A stretch of 64,000 nucleotides of DNA from a virus: IMG/VR virus record IMGVR_UViG_3300047445_000186, positions 255,829 to 319,828 of that record; one strand, written 5' to 3'. A program made the position numbers and the translations under genes. Within the stretch, counting starts at the first letter, position 1; every line of letters begins with the position of its first letter. The notes under the pieces are model-generated. The model was not told where the DNA came from. It saw only the letters and a list, made by a program, of their open reading frames with translations, and ran no database searches. Positions 39,396 through 47,874 of this stretch are shown here, one piece after another.

Positions 39396-40430
39396 ATGCA
39401 GCAGAAGCTACTTCGGGATCTCATTGAAACGCAAGTCCATCTCGGTCAGGAATCCTCGACCGGGTTCAGGGCCGTGCGATGCGCGAGCTGCAATGACCAC
39501 AGTGAAAGAGCGGGGTTCAAGTTCGACGGTGAGACTGTCGGGTACTCTTGCTTCAACTGCGCGGCAAAGTTCAGGTACGAGGAAGGGAGTGGCAAGCTCG
39601 GGCGATCAGCGAAGCGGATCCTTGAGGCGTTCGGTATCTCTCAGAATCAACTGAATGAAGTCACTGGCTCAAGCTTCTTCAACAAGAGTCAAGAGCCGAA
39701 AGAGATCACTTTGGAGTCAATGGCTCCGAAAGTCAGGCTGTTCACGCCTGAAGTCGCGCTCCCTCCGAAATCGCATCCGCTAGGTTCACCATTCGCTGAT
39801 GAGCTTCAGGCTCCGATCATTGAGTACCTGATGAAGCGAAAGATCGATCCACTGGAGGTCCAAGCACATTTCAGTCTCGATCCGAAATTCCTGTACCGAG
39901 TGATCATGCCTTGCATGAGAGAAGGTAAGGTCATTTACTGGCAGGCTCGGACGATTCTGGATGGCGTGAAGCCGCGGTACATGTCGCCTGGGATCAACAA
40001 AGACGCGGTTCTCTGGGGGTACGACAATCTCTGGCGCGATCACGATCAGCCGCTGTTCTGCACTGAAGGTATCTTCGATGCAGCAGCCCTGAACGGTGTT
40101 GCGTTACTGGGATCGAAGTTGAACGAATCGAAGCTCGAGGTTCTGAATCGGTGCAGGCGACGGAAGATCGTTGTAGTCGATCGCGATGATAATGGTGGAG
40201 AGCTTGCGCAACTCGCGCTTGAGAACAAGTGGGAGATTACGTTCCCACCCGCTGGTGTCGATGACGTGAACAAGAGTGTCCAGAAGTACGGACGACTGCT
40301 GACAATCTGGACCCTACTAAAGAACGCTACAGTCCCACAAGGGCTGAAGGCCGCCGATGGTCTGGCCGTACAATCAAAGCTTGCTCTCGGAATGGAGCTA
40401 GCACTCGCAAAATTATCTAGAAGGAAATAA
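39396..40430 (+). CDS. 61: DNA primase (gp61-like), 344 aa
   Basis: An N-terminal zinc ribbon has Cys29, Cys32, Cys52 and Cys55 (RCASCNDHSERAG and YSCFNCAAKF). A TOPRIM-type core follows, with LFCTEGIFDAAAL carrying the conserved Glu and KIVVVDRDDNGGE carrying the DxD. Primase makes RNA primers on the lagging strand with the helicase encoded two genes downstream. Its length matches T4 gp61 (342 aa). The mRNA is predicted leaderless. Confidence 0.92.
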   Translation: MQQKLLRDLIETQVHLGQESSTGFRAVRCASCNDHSERAGFKFDGETVGYSCFNCAAKFRYEEGSGKLGRSAKRILEAFGISQNQLNEVTGSSFFNKSQEPKEITLESMAPKVRLFTPEVALPPKSHPLGSPFADELQAPIIEYLMKRKIDPLEVQAHFSLDPKFLYRVIMPCMREGKVIYWQARTILDGVKPRYMSPGINKDAVLWGYDNLWRDHDQPLFCTEGIFDAAALNGVALLGSKLNESKLEVLNRCRRRKIVVVDRDDNGGELAQLALENKWEITFPPAGVDDVNKSVQKYGRLLTIWTLLKNATVPQGLKAADGLAVQSKLALGMELALAKLSRRK

Positions 40431-40597
40431 TGGCAACATTCAACATTGCAATCAGCTTCGAAGTCGAAGTTGGAACCTATGACGCGGCCCATGAGATGGC
40501 GGCCACGATCTTGGAAGAAGTGGATCACTTCAGCGCAGGCACAATTACTGGCGTCGTGATCGATGTCGAACACGCAAGCGGAGACCTGGATGAGTGA
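40430..40597 (+). CDS. Small hypothetical protein between primase and helicase, 55 aa
   Basis: The start overlaps the primase stop by one nt (TAATG) with AAGGAA upstream. The product MATFNIAISFEVEVGTYDAA is a short beta-alpha protein. Its end overlaps the helicase start by 8 nt. Coupling on both sides supports a real gene. Confidence 0.6.
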   Translation: MATFNIAISFEVEVGTYDAAHEMAATILEEVDHFSAGTITGVVIDVEHASGDLDE

Positions 40598-41978
40598 TGT
40601 CATGATCGACGACATGGCGCAGAAGCTATATGTCTCGAGCATGCTGGGGAATCCCGCGCTGTTCGCGCGTGTTCAACATCTTCTGAAGCCGTCGTACTTC
40701 GACGCGCACTTGCAGGACGGAGTTTCGTTCATGCAAGAGTTCTATCAAAAGCATCGCGGTGTGCCGAGTCAACCAGTTTTTCACGCCAGTACAAAGCTCG
40801 TAATTGAGCCAACAAGCTTGCCCGCGCAAGACCTGCAGTTCGTGGCTGAACAGATCGCATCGTTCTGCCAGATCAGAGCCGTCACTGAGGCTGTTCTGCA
40901 GTCTCCAGCTCTGATCGAGAAAGGCGATTTCGGTAAGATGGTTCAACAGATCAAGCTCGCAGCTCAGGTGCAGCTTCACAGCGATCTGGGTGTCGAGTAC
41001 TTTGCAGACCCGGTTGGTCGACTCGAAGAGAGCGAATCGTCTGAAGTGCTGATCCCTACGGGTTGGGATACGGTCGATGAGATGATCGGTGGCGGTGTTG
41101 GCCGACAGGAGCTCGTGCTGTTCACTGCGAACTCTGGTGGTGGTAAGTCTGTTGCGATGCTGAACATGGGGTACAACCTCCTGAAGTCAGGTCTGCACGG
41201 CGTGTACATCTCGCTGGAAATGCGTGACAAGGTCGTGGCAAAGCGTCTTGACTCGATGATCTCTCGGATCGCGGGTAAGAACATCTTCGCGAACAAGCTC
41301 AAGGTCGGACAAGAAGTTGAGCTCGCTCGTGAAAAGGGTTTCGGCCGGTTCTTCATCAAGCGAATGCGCGAAGGTTCGACCACAGCCGATCACATCATCT
41401 CGTACCTCCGAGAGCTCGAAGCAGTTCATGGCTTCAAGCCAGACTTCGTGATCGTGGACTACATCGACTTGATGGCCTCGGTGCAGAAGACGAGTGGAGA
41501 CAACATGTTCACGAAGGACAAGTACGTCACTGAAGAAGTTCGAGCGATCGGCTTTGACTTTGATTGCTTGATGATCTCGGCTTCTCAGCTTGGACGTGGC
41601 GCGATCGAAGCGACTCAAGAGCAGAAGAGCATCGGCCAGAACCACATTCAAGGTGGTATCTCGAAGATCAACACTTCGGACTTGGTGATTGCACTGGTGA
41701 AGGACGAAGCGATGGACGCGGCTGGTGAATACCGGTTCGAGTTCCTGAAGTCGCGGAACTCGAACGCCGTGAACAAGAAGCTCACGATGCGGTGGAACCA
41801 CGAGGCTCTGCTGATCACCGATGCTGGTCTGAATTTCGTGTCAGCGGCGGTTCGCCCGGCTCTCGGCAAGACACCAGACAAGAAGGGTCCGCGTCAAGTG
41901 CTTCAGATGGGTGATGCAGTTCCAGGTCAGTCAGCAGGCGGATTGGATGACCTGATCCGGAACATCAGAAAACCGTGA
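40590..41978 (+). CDS. 41: Replicative DNA helicase (gp41/DnaB-like), 462 aa
   Basis: The RecA-like core shows a Walker A motif TANSGGGKS with Lys186, and DFVIVDYIDLM as Walker B. ISASQLGRGAIE fits motif H3/H4 of DnaB-type helicases. It unwinds DNA at the replication fork as a hexamer and partners with the primase. ATG 40590 (GGAG 6 nt upstream) was preferred to ATG 40563, which lies inside the previous gene. Its length is close to T4 gp41 (475 aa). Confidence 0.94.
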   Translation: MSDVMIDDMAQKLYVSSMLGNPALFARVQHLLKPSYFDAHLQDGVSFMQEFYQKHRGVPSQPVFHASTKLVIEPTSLPAQDLQFVAEQIASFCQIRAVTEAVLQSPALIEKGDFGKMVQQIKLAAQVQLHSDLGVEYFADPVGRLEESESSEVLIPTGWDTVDEMIGGGVGRQELVLFTANSGGGKSVAMLNMGYNLLKSGLHGVYISLEMRDKVVAKRLDSMISRIAGKNIFANKLKVGQEVELAREKGFGRFFIKRMREGSTTADHIISYLRELEAVHGFKPDFVIVDYIDLMASVQKTSGDNMFTKDKYVTEEVRAIGFDFDCLMISASQLGRGAIEATQEQKSIGQNHIQGGISKINTSDLVIALVKDEAMDAAGEYRFEFLKSRNSNAVNKKLTMRWNHEALLITDAGLNFVSAAVRPALGKTPDKKGPRQVLQMGDAVPGQSAGGLDDLIRNIRKP

Positions 41979-41991
41979 CAACCTGCCCCCG

Positions 41992-41997
41992 TAAATA
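41992..41997 (+). promoter_or_regulatory. Late promoter core (TAAATA)
   Basis: CGTAAATAGT lies 14 nt after the helicase stop and 28 nt before the small gene at 42026. Confidence 0.65.
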
Positions 41998-42025
41998 GTC
42001 AGTTCATACACATAGGAGAATCCTC

Positions 42026-42280
42026 ATGGATCAAGCCCGTTCAATCACGATTGACGGCATCAGCTACGATGCCGGTCAGTTCAGCCCCGCAGTTCAACAA
42101 GCCGTTCAGATCTACAACGTGTTCAGCGCCGATCTTCAAAAGGCACAACTCGACGTGATCAAGAACCAAGCCGCTATTCAGTCTGTTGGCGCTCAGATCG
42201 GCGAAGCCGTGAAGAAGGAACTTGCTGATAAGCAAGCCGAAGCGAACGCACTTCCTGAAGCAGCGAACGACCAGGTCTAA
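42026..42280 (+). CDS. Small conserved late protein, 84 aa
   Basis: The start MDQARSITIDGISYDAGQFS followed by a long helix (VFSADLQKAQLDVIKNQAAI) resembles a small protein family seen in T4-like cyanophages, without a known function. ATAGGAGAATCCTCATG provides the ribosome site. It is a monocistronic late unit between a promoter and a terminator, which suggests high expression. Confidence 0.75.
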   Translation: MDQARSITIDGISYDAGQFSPAVQQAVQIYNVFSADLQKAQLDVIKNQAAIQSVGAQIGEAVKKELADKQAEANALPEAANDQV

Positions 42281-42298
42281 GCCAAGATGCTTGACCCT

Positions 42299-42331
42299 CC
42301 GAAGCCGTCCTCGTGGCGGCTTCGGTTGTTT
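42299..42331 (+). terminator. Hairpin terminator
   Basis: CCGAAGCCG and CGGCTTCGG form a 9-bp stem with a 9-nt loop, followed by TTGTTT. Confidence 0.8.
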
Positions 42332-42347
42332 CCGGATCAGGATGACC

Positions 42348-42353
42348 TAAATA
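42348..42353 (+). promoter_or_regulatory. Late promoter core (TAAATA)
   Basis: CCTAAATAGA is 24 nt before ATG 42378. A short GACT/AGTC stem (42356-42359, 42363-42366) follows. Confidence 0.7.
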
Positions 42354-42377
42354 GAGACTTCTAGTCAGAGAATTCAA

Positions 42378-44702
42378 ATGCGAATTATTAGCGAAGGTGC
42401 TGGGATTACCCACATCGAAGACCTCCCTGTTGGCGAGTTCATCCGAGTCCTGCGGAACATGCCACTCATGACTGCGCAGGAAAAGCTCGATGGTGCTCAG
42501 CTCTGGGTCGGTGTCGACGAGGCCGGGAAGCTCTTCGCTTCCCGTGAAGGTAAGCGTTCCGGTTCGGACCGTAAGTACTCACCGGACGACTGGAACCTGG
42601 TCTCCGCGAACAATCAATTCCGCGCTGCTCATGCTGCTCTCGTAGCAGTGCAAGACAAGATCCTTTCGGTACTGCAGCCTGGCGACACGGTTGAGGCCGA
42701 GGTGTTGTTCGGGCGCCAACCTAATAGTGTCACTTACGGTGCTGGTGGAAAGTCCTACATCGCGTTCCTGCGTGGTGTCCTCGAGACCGAAGACTCGGTC
42801 GCTGAACGGCTCGGTGCCGCGCTGAAGGGGCAGGAAGCCGAAGCGAAGGTTCAAGTGGTTGACACCGAAGACGGCGAGACCCTGAACGACGTCGAAGAAT
42901 CGTACCCGTTCATGTTCACGACACCCCAGCGCGTCGATCCAGAGAAGCTGAAGCAAGCGGCTCAAGTTGAGAAGCTCCTGAAGAAGCTCGAAGCTTTCCT
43001 GCAAGAGCCAAGTGGTACCGAAGGTCTGTCGAACAACGAACTGCTGAACACCAATCTGCAAAAGATTCCGACTGATAAGCGACCAGCAGTGAAGGAAGCA
43101 CGGAAGGCTCTGATGGAACTCGTGATGAACGAGTACAAGATGCCAATCAAGAACGCGCTCCTTGACAATGTGGTTCGCAAGATCCGCTCTGGCCTGAGTG
43201 ATGAGGACAAAGGCACCGGGGCCGACATTGGCATCGAAGGAATTGTGCTGCGTGATCAGCAAACCGGTGAACAGATCAAGATTGTCGACAAGGACATCTT
43301 CACGGCGATCAACACGTTCAATCAGTCCATTCGTCAGACTGTTCAATCATCTCTGACTACCGTCGATCCAGACTCTCCGCTCGAGCAGCGTGGTGGTCTC
43401 GTTGGTGAGCTCCGTATTCGGATCGCTGAGCTGTTCGGTAATCGCGAAATGGCGAAAGCTTCGAACACCCGCAAGGTTCTTGAGCCACTGAAGGGCAAGT
43501 CGCCTGAAGAAGCAATTGAGAACATGGCGAAGTCGATGGGCGCAATTGAGGACCACGAAGCGATCAAGAAGAAGATTCTCGCAATGGTCTCTGATACGGC
43601 CAGCCAGTTGAAGTCGAAGCTTGAAGAGTTCAAGGCGAATCAGAAGAACTACAAGCTTCAGCTTACGAACGGCAAGGAAATCAGCCTGAGCGACGACACG
43701 ATCAAGCGTACTCTGTTGACGTTCGCTGAAGCCCGCAAGAACCTGTTGATTATGTTCGAGCACCTGAAGGCAACAACGACTCTGGCGCAGATCCTCGCGG
43801 TCCTGTATGGCGGTCAGGCAAAGGCTGTTCACGCACCGAAGATCGACGAAGGCTTGCTCCTTGAGAAGAAGGTGAAGCGGAAGACGACACAGGCTCAGGA
43901 CGTTGATCGTCATGAGTACGACAAGCGTGATGTGTTCCAGCTCGTGAACTCGTACCTCGCTACGGTGTTCATGACGATGTTGGTCTGGCACGAAGATGAC
44001 AAGCCAGGTATGCGGATCCTTCGTGACCGTAAGAACATGGGTCTGAAGAATTGGTCGAGCGACATGAGCCCGTTCAATCACTGGGGCTATGTCATCTGGC
44101 GAAATAACAAGCCTGACTTGAAGAAGCAACTGTCGAAGAAGGTTCAGCACGAGCTGTTCGCTACTACCCGTCAGATCCAAGCTCCACGCTGGCGCTTCCT
44201 GCACATTGACTTCTCGACGAATCGGGATGTGAAGGTTGACTGGGCCGATCACCGGAAGACTCTGCAACGCCTGATTGATCTTACCCGGCTGCGTTCAGAT
44301 CGACTAAATACGCTACTCGACAAACTGATCCGTTTCCCTGATCTGTCGCATGATGAGAAGCTCTCGGCCGTGAAGAAGCTGCATACGTTCGCGATGCAAT
44401 TTGTTCCACGCTCGGTTATGCTCTCTCGGCTGAAGATCATTGAACGGGCACTCACGAACGGAAAAGACGACCAAATGGTGACTGAAAGTAAACTGCTGAA
44501 GTCAATCAGTGCTCTCGCTGAAGACGAAGGTGGCGAAGGCGTGTACACACAGCCTGTCAGCGTTGCCGGAACCACATCTGCCGCAATTGCGCCAGTTCAA
44601 TCACGCGTAGCCCGGGAAGCAACGATCATCAAGCGTAAACGGAATCCTTCCGTGAAGCGTCTGACGATGAAGTTCCCTGATCCACGCAAGGAAAACGAAT
44701 GA
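42378..44702 (+). CDS. Late protein with ligase-like nucleotidyltransferase core, 774 aa
   Basis: The first 310 residues contain the ligase/capping motifs in order: I, EKLDG with Lys36; Ia, ASREGK with Arg56; III, EAEVLFG at 106-112; IV, EGIVLR at 287-292; V, QIKIVDK with Lys301. These define covalent nucleotidyltransferases that seal DNA or RNA. The spacing between III and IV (about 175 residues) is longer than in T4 ligases. Residues 310-774 are helical and charged. The leader MRIISEGAG contains I-x-E, and expression is late, so a head-associated or injected ligase is possible. Activity is unproven. Confidence 0.68.
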   Translation: MRIISEGAGITHIEDLPVGEFIRVLRNMPLMTAQEKLDGAQLWVGVDEAGKLFASREGKRSGSDRKYSPDDWNLVSANNQFRAAHAALVAVQDKILSVLQPGDTVEAEVLFGRQPNSVTYGAGGKSYIAFLRGVLETEDSVAERLGAALKGQEAEAKVQVVDTEDGETLNDVEESYPFMFTTPQRVDPEKLKQAAQVEKLLKKLEAFLQEPSGTEGLSNNELLNTNLQKIPTDKRPAVKEARKALMELVMNEYKMPIKNALLDNVVRKIRSGLSDEDKGTGADIGIEGIVLRDQQTGEQIKIVDKDIFTAINTFNQSIRQTVQSSLTTVDPDSPLEQRGGLVGELRIRIAELFGNREMAKASNTRKVLEPLKGKSPEEAIENMAKSMGAIEDHEAIKKKILAMVSDTASQLKSKLEEFKANQKNYKLQLTNGKEISLSDDTIKRTLLTFAEARKNLLIMFEHLKATTTLAQILAVLYGGQAKAVHAPKIDEGLLLEKKVKRKTTQAQDVDRHEYDKRDVFQLVNSYLATVFMTMLVWHEDDKPGMRILRDRKNMGLKNWSSDMSPFNHWGYVIWRNNKPDLKKQLSKKVQHELFATTRQIQAPRWRFLHIDFSTNRDVKVDWADHRKTLQRLIDLTRLRSDRLNTLLDKLIRFPDLSHDEKLSAVKKLHTFAMQFVPRSVMLSRLKIIERALTNGKDDQMVTESKLLKSISALAEDEGGEGVYTQPVSVAGTTSAAIAPVQSRVAREATIIKRKRNPSVKRLTMKFPDPRKENE

Positions 44703-46966
44703 ACCTCCTCAAAGAATTCTCCAAGGGCGACGTCCAGCAGAATCTGAAAACCAGCGATCAGTCCGATGCTGGTACGACTGACACTGCAGCGAAAGCTGTT
44801 GACGTGAAGTTCTCGCTTATGCGGAACGCGATCAACACCGACAATAATGAAATCACCGGTTCCGACGTGAACGATTACCTTGAGCGTGCTCAGGATCTGA
44901 ACGACGAAGTTGAATCCGTTGGTTTCGCGATCGAGACCGATGACGGTTCCTTGATCAAAATCTACGTGAACGCTGAACAAGCCGACGCGTTCAGCGAAGA
45001 GCTCGCAAAGGTGCTCGGCCTTGACGATGACGCTGAAGTAGCGATCAACAATCTTGCTCAGAAGTACGACATTGTTGACGTGGTATGGCCAGACTCTGGT
45101 GATGTAAATGCACTCGGCTCGGGTGATGAAGATGAATTCCAATTGGACGGACCAGGAGAGCCTGGAGACAATGACGGAGACGTTTCTATTGACGACGATC
45201 TGTCTGACTTTATGGGTGGTGATGATCACGCTGCTGAACCAACCGCAACTGACGCTGCGTCTGATGAGACTGCTGATGCCCTTCCAGCCGATGACGAATC
45301 TGCTGACGGTGATGTACCTCCGGAATCGGGTGAAGACGATGGTGATCTGTCCAAGGATGATTCCGATGGCGATAAGGCTGATGGCGATAAGCCTAAGAAG
45401 AAGCCTAAGAAGTCTCTGATGAAAGACGTCGCTGGTGGCGACGATGCTGAAGACGACAAGGGCGAAGAAGAAGGTGGCAAGCCTGAAGGCGCTGATGGTG
45501 AAGAAGGCGGCCCAGAAACAATCGATGACGGTGAAGATGAAGGCGACGCTGATGTCGATCCAGATGCTGAGCCAGACGCCGGCGAAGAATCCGATGAGCT
45601 TGACGATGAAGGCAAGCCAAAGAAGAAGTCGAAGAAGAAAGACAAAGAAGTAACGGAAGAAGGTATGAAACTTAGCAAACTCGAATCGATGGCGAAGGCC
45701 CTCACAGAAGACCAGCTCGACGAAGCTGGTGGCACTGATCTGAAACTCGACACGCAGTGGACTGGCCTTCGTAGCCGTCTGAAGCGCCCGTACGAGAAGA
45801 AGATTGTTGAGCTGTTCTCAATGCTCGGCGTTCCAGGTCGTTATGTTGTCGCTGAAGAAGGTGTTGAAGACCTGATTCGCGGTGCAGCAGACGTTATCCG
45901 TCGCCCAGGTCGTAAGCAAACGACGTTCAATGAGTTCTATTCGCAAGTGAAGGCAAGCACAGCTACCACGAACGAAAAGAAGCGTGGTGGTCGTCTGCAA
46001 AAGGTTCTCGAAACCGTGATGATTGAACTCGGCTTCCCAGCATCGCTGGTCAGCACTGAGTCTGGTCCAGGCGCTCTTGGTACCGTTCTTGGCCGTGCAG
46101 CGAACAAGATCGAAGCAAGCCAATCGCTTGAATCCGCTCTGATCGCATTCGCTAAGGCAATGGGTATCACGTCCGCTCAAGTGAACGAAGCAAAGACGAT
46201 CAAGGTCAAGGAACCAGGTTGGTACGTTGTTGACCACATGGACAAGGCAGTTGCTGGTCCAATGCAAGAACGTGGTGCACACGAACTCTGCGATGAGATG
46301 AATGCTGGCAAGACTGGTGGCGACATCAAGGCTTTTGACGTTACGTACTTCACGGATTACGAAATCCGCCGCATGAACGAAGCTGTTGTTACCGAAGCAG
46401 TTGACGTTGGGAACGACGAGTTCTTCCAGAAGGTTGTTCAACTTGCGGTGTCCCTCGGTATTCCAGAACGCAATCTGCAGTACGGTCGCCCAGCACTGGT
46501 GAAGTCCCTGCGCGACAAGAAGATGTCCCTCTCGAACCGTGGCATGATCGAAGCACGTGTTGATCAACTGCTCGCTATCATCGAGAAGGCAACTCGCCAA
46601 GCTCCAGCGACTGCACAAGCTACGAATGAAGGCATGCTTGCTGAAGCATTCGACGCGCTTGAAGCTATCCCACAAGAGATGTACCAACGTTTCAATGTGC
46701 AAGAACCTTCGACCGGTCCAGTGATGATGGCTGGTTACGTTGGTGACACTGACGCGCATTCTGAGACTGTTCTGGTTCTTGGCGTTGACCCAGAAGCAGA
46801 AGGTCGGAACACTCTCCGCGTTGGCGTTGACAACCCATGGAGCGGCTCTGTTCAATCGAAGTATTTCCCAGACACGCGCGAAGGTTACCGTGACGCACTG
46901 CGTTACGCGAAGATGCTCCGCACGCTGAACCTGAAGACTGGCGGTCGTCCAGCTGAAGTGAAGTAA
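44699..46966 (+). CDS. Late head-associated protein with acidic low-complexity region, 755 aa
   Basis: Residues 1-135 are a small folded domain (ITGSDVNDYLERAQDLNDEV). Residues about 135-320 are a long Asp/Glu/Gly-rich stretch with Lys clusters (KKKPKKSLMK), unusual in this genome. Residues 320-755 include several separate alpha-beta units (EPGWYVVDHMDKAVAGPMQ). The start MNLLKEFSKG has L-K-E, and EEGMKLSKLES at about 320 repeats a leader-like pattern. It is coupled to the preceding gene by ATGA. A scaffold or internal head role is inferred. Confidence 0.72.
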   Translation: MNLLKEFSKGDVQQNLKTSDQSDAGTTDTAAKAVDVKFSLMRNAINTDNNEITGSDVNDYLERAQDLNDEVESVGFAIETDDGSLIKIYVNAEQADAFSEELAKVLGLDDDAEVAINNLAQKYDIVDVVWPDSGDVNALGSGDEDEFQLDGPGEPGDNDGDVSIDDDLSDFMGGDDHAAEPTATDAASDETADALPADDESADGDVPPESGEDDGDLSKDDSDGDKADGDKPKKKPKKSLMKDVAGGDDAEDDKGEEEGGKPEGADGEEGGPETIDDGEDEGDADVDPDAEPDAGEESDELDDEGKPKKKSKKKDKEVTEEGMKLSKLESMAKALTEDQLDEAGGTDLKLDTQWTGLRSRLKRPYEKKIVELFSMLGVPGRYVVAEEGVEDLIRGAADVIRRPGRKQTTFNEFYSQVKASTATTNEKKRGGRLQKVLETVMIELGFPASLVSTESGPGALGTVLGRAANKIEASQSLESALIAFAKAMGITSAQVNEAKTIKVKEPGWYVVDHMDKAVAGPMQERGAHELCDEMNAGKTGGDIKAFDVTYFTDYEIRRMNEAVVTEAVDVGNDEFFQKVVQLAVSLGIPERNLQYGRPALVKSLRDKKMSLSNRGMIEARVDQLLAIIEKATRQAPATAQATNEGMLAEAFDALEAIPQEMYQRFNVQEPSTGPVMMAGYVGDTDAHSETVLVLGVDPEAEGRNTLRVGVDNPWSGSVQSKYFPDTREGYRDALRYAKMLRTLNLKTGGRPAEVK

Positions 46967-46981
46967 ACGTGAACCTAGTTT

Positions 46982-47004
46982 GAAAGGGCCTTCGGGCCCT
47001 TTCT
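46982..47004 (+). terminator. Hairpin terminator
   Basis: AAAGGGCC and GGCCCTTT form an 8-bp stem with a short TTC loop and a following TTCTT. An early promoter begins 2 nt later. Confidence 0.75.
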
Positions 47005-47005
47005 T

Positions 47006-47015
47006 CGTTACAATT
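47006..47015 (+). promoter_or_regulatory. Early promoter motif CGTTACAATT
   Basis: A full match directly behind a terminator. The TACAAT element ends 10 nt before ATG 47025, leaving a leader of only about 4 nt. Confidence 0.6.
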
Positions 47016-47024
47016 GAAACTTCT

Positions 47025-47699
47025 ATGAAATTCAACTACCAAGACTATCAGACGACGAGTGAGCTCGGCCTTCGGTGGTATCACACACCAGATGGCGCGT
47101 TCCCCTCGATCACGACAGTCCTTGGTGTGTCTGAACCTCCAGAGAAGAAGGCTTCCCTTGTTGCGTGGCAACAATCTCTCGGTGCTGTAAAGGCTGCTGA
47201 AAAATCGAAGGAAGCGACTGATCACGGCACGATGGTTCACCTTTTGGCCGAGCGATTTCTGAAGGGTGAAGAGGTCTTTGCTCCTGTTGACGGGAAGCCA
47301 GTCTCTGATGTTAGCAAAGCCGGGTTCAACGGCTTGAAGCTGAAGCTTCGTCAGATCAACGAGGTCTGGGGTCAGGAAGAATCGATCTACTCGCCGACCC
47401 TCGAGGTTGCTGGTCGCTTTGACTGCATCGGCCTGTACAAGAACAAGCCATCCGTGATTGACTTCAAGACCGCTGGCCGTCTGAAGTCGCGGAAGGACAT
47501 TGAAGATTACGAACTGCAGCTCGCGTTCTACGCTGCTGCGCACAATGAATTGTTCGGCACCGAGATCACTCAAGGTGTCGTGCTGATGAGCTCTGCCGGT
47601 GGAATGCCACAGGAGTTCGTTGTTGATGTCGACTCGAAGCTCGAAGAGCTGGTCGGCCGAATCCAGATCTTCTGGGAAAAGACTCTCTCCAAAGTATGA
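47025..47699 (+). CDS. PD-(D/E)XK nuclease (RecB/Cas4-like), 224 aa
   Basis: The RecB-family motifs appear in order: GTMVHLLAERFLKGE with His72, GRFDCIGLY with Asp133, and VIDFKTAGR with Asp146 and Lys148. Such nucleases process DNA ends in recombination or degrade foreign DNA. The three cysteines of the Cas4 iron-sulfur cluster are absent, so it is a simple PD-(D/E)XK exonuclease. ATG 47025 follows a terminator-promoter pair; longer in-frame starts would lie within the terminator. Confidence 0.85.
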   Translation: MKFNYQDYQTTSELGLRWYHTPDGAFPSITTVLGVSEPPEKKASLVAWQQSLGAVKAAEKSKEATDHGTMVHLLAERFLKGEEVFAPVDGKPVSDVSKAGFNGLKLKLRQINEVWGQEESIYSPTLEVAGRFDCIGLYKNKPSVIDFKTAGRLKSRKDIEDYELQLAFYAAAHNELFGTEITQGVVLMSSAGGMPQEFVVDVDSKLEELVGRIQIFWEKTLSKV

Positions 47700-47872
47700 A
47701 CACCGCTCCGCTGACCGAAGAAGAGAAGGCCCTAATCATCGCTGGTGGTTGGAAGTTCCTGAGTGACGATCACATCTACATTCCGGAAGATTACGACGGA
47801 TGCATGGCGTCCGGAATCGAGCAGATTCGTAAAGTGCTGTTCGCCATAAATAGGTCTCGCAATCGAGACTGA
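47696..47872 (+). CDS. Small hypothetical protein, 58 aa
   Basis: The start overlaps the nuclease stop (ATGA). The product MNTAPLTEEEKALIIAGGWK ends after a basic tail. A late promoter core lies within its last codons (47847-47852), which is unusual. Confidence 0.55.
   Translation: MNTAPLTEEEKALIIAGGWKFLSDDHIYIPEDYDGCMASGIEQIRKVLFAINRSRNRD
47847..47869 (+). promoter_or_regulatory. Late promoter core (TAAATA) with perfect hairpin
   Basis: CATAAATAGG is followed by GTCTCG (47854-47859), CAAT, and CGAGAC (47864-47869): a 6-bp stem with a tetraloop at the predicted transcript start, ending 5 nt before ATG 47875. Confidence 0.7.
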
Positions 47873-47874
47873 AC

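Noticed and set aside
44305-44310. A TAAATA motif within the ligase-like gene
   Set aside because: It lies deep in coding sequence, far from any start codon (nearest at 44699), so it is probably a chance match.
45818-47035. A 405-codon minus-strand frame opposite the acidic head protein and nuclease start
   Set aside because: It crosses a terminator and a promoter, has low-complexity composition and no ribosome site. It is a shadow frame.
47025-47699. Reading the nuclease as Cas4 and a hint of a CRISPR-related system
   Set aside because: The Cas4 cysteines are missing, and no repeat-spacer array or other Cas gene is present in the window.
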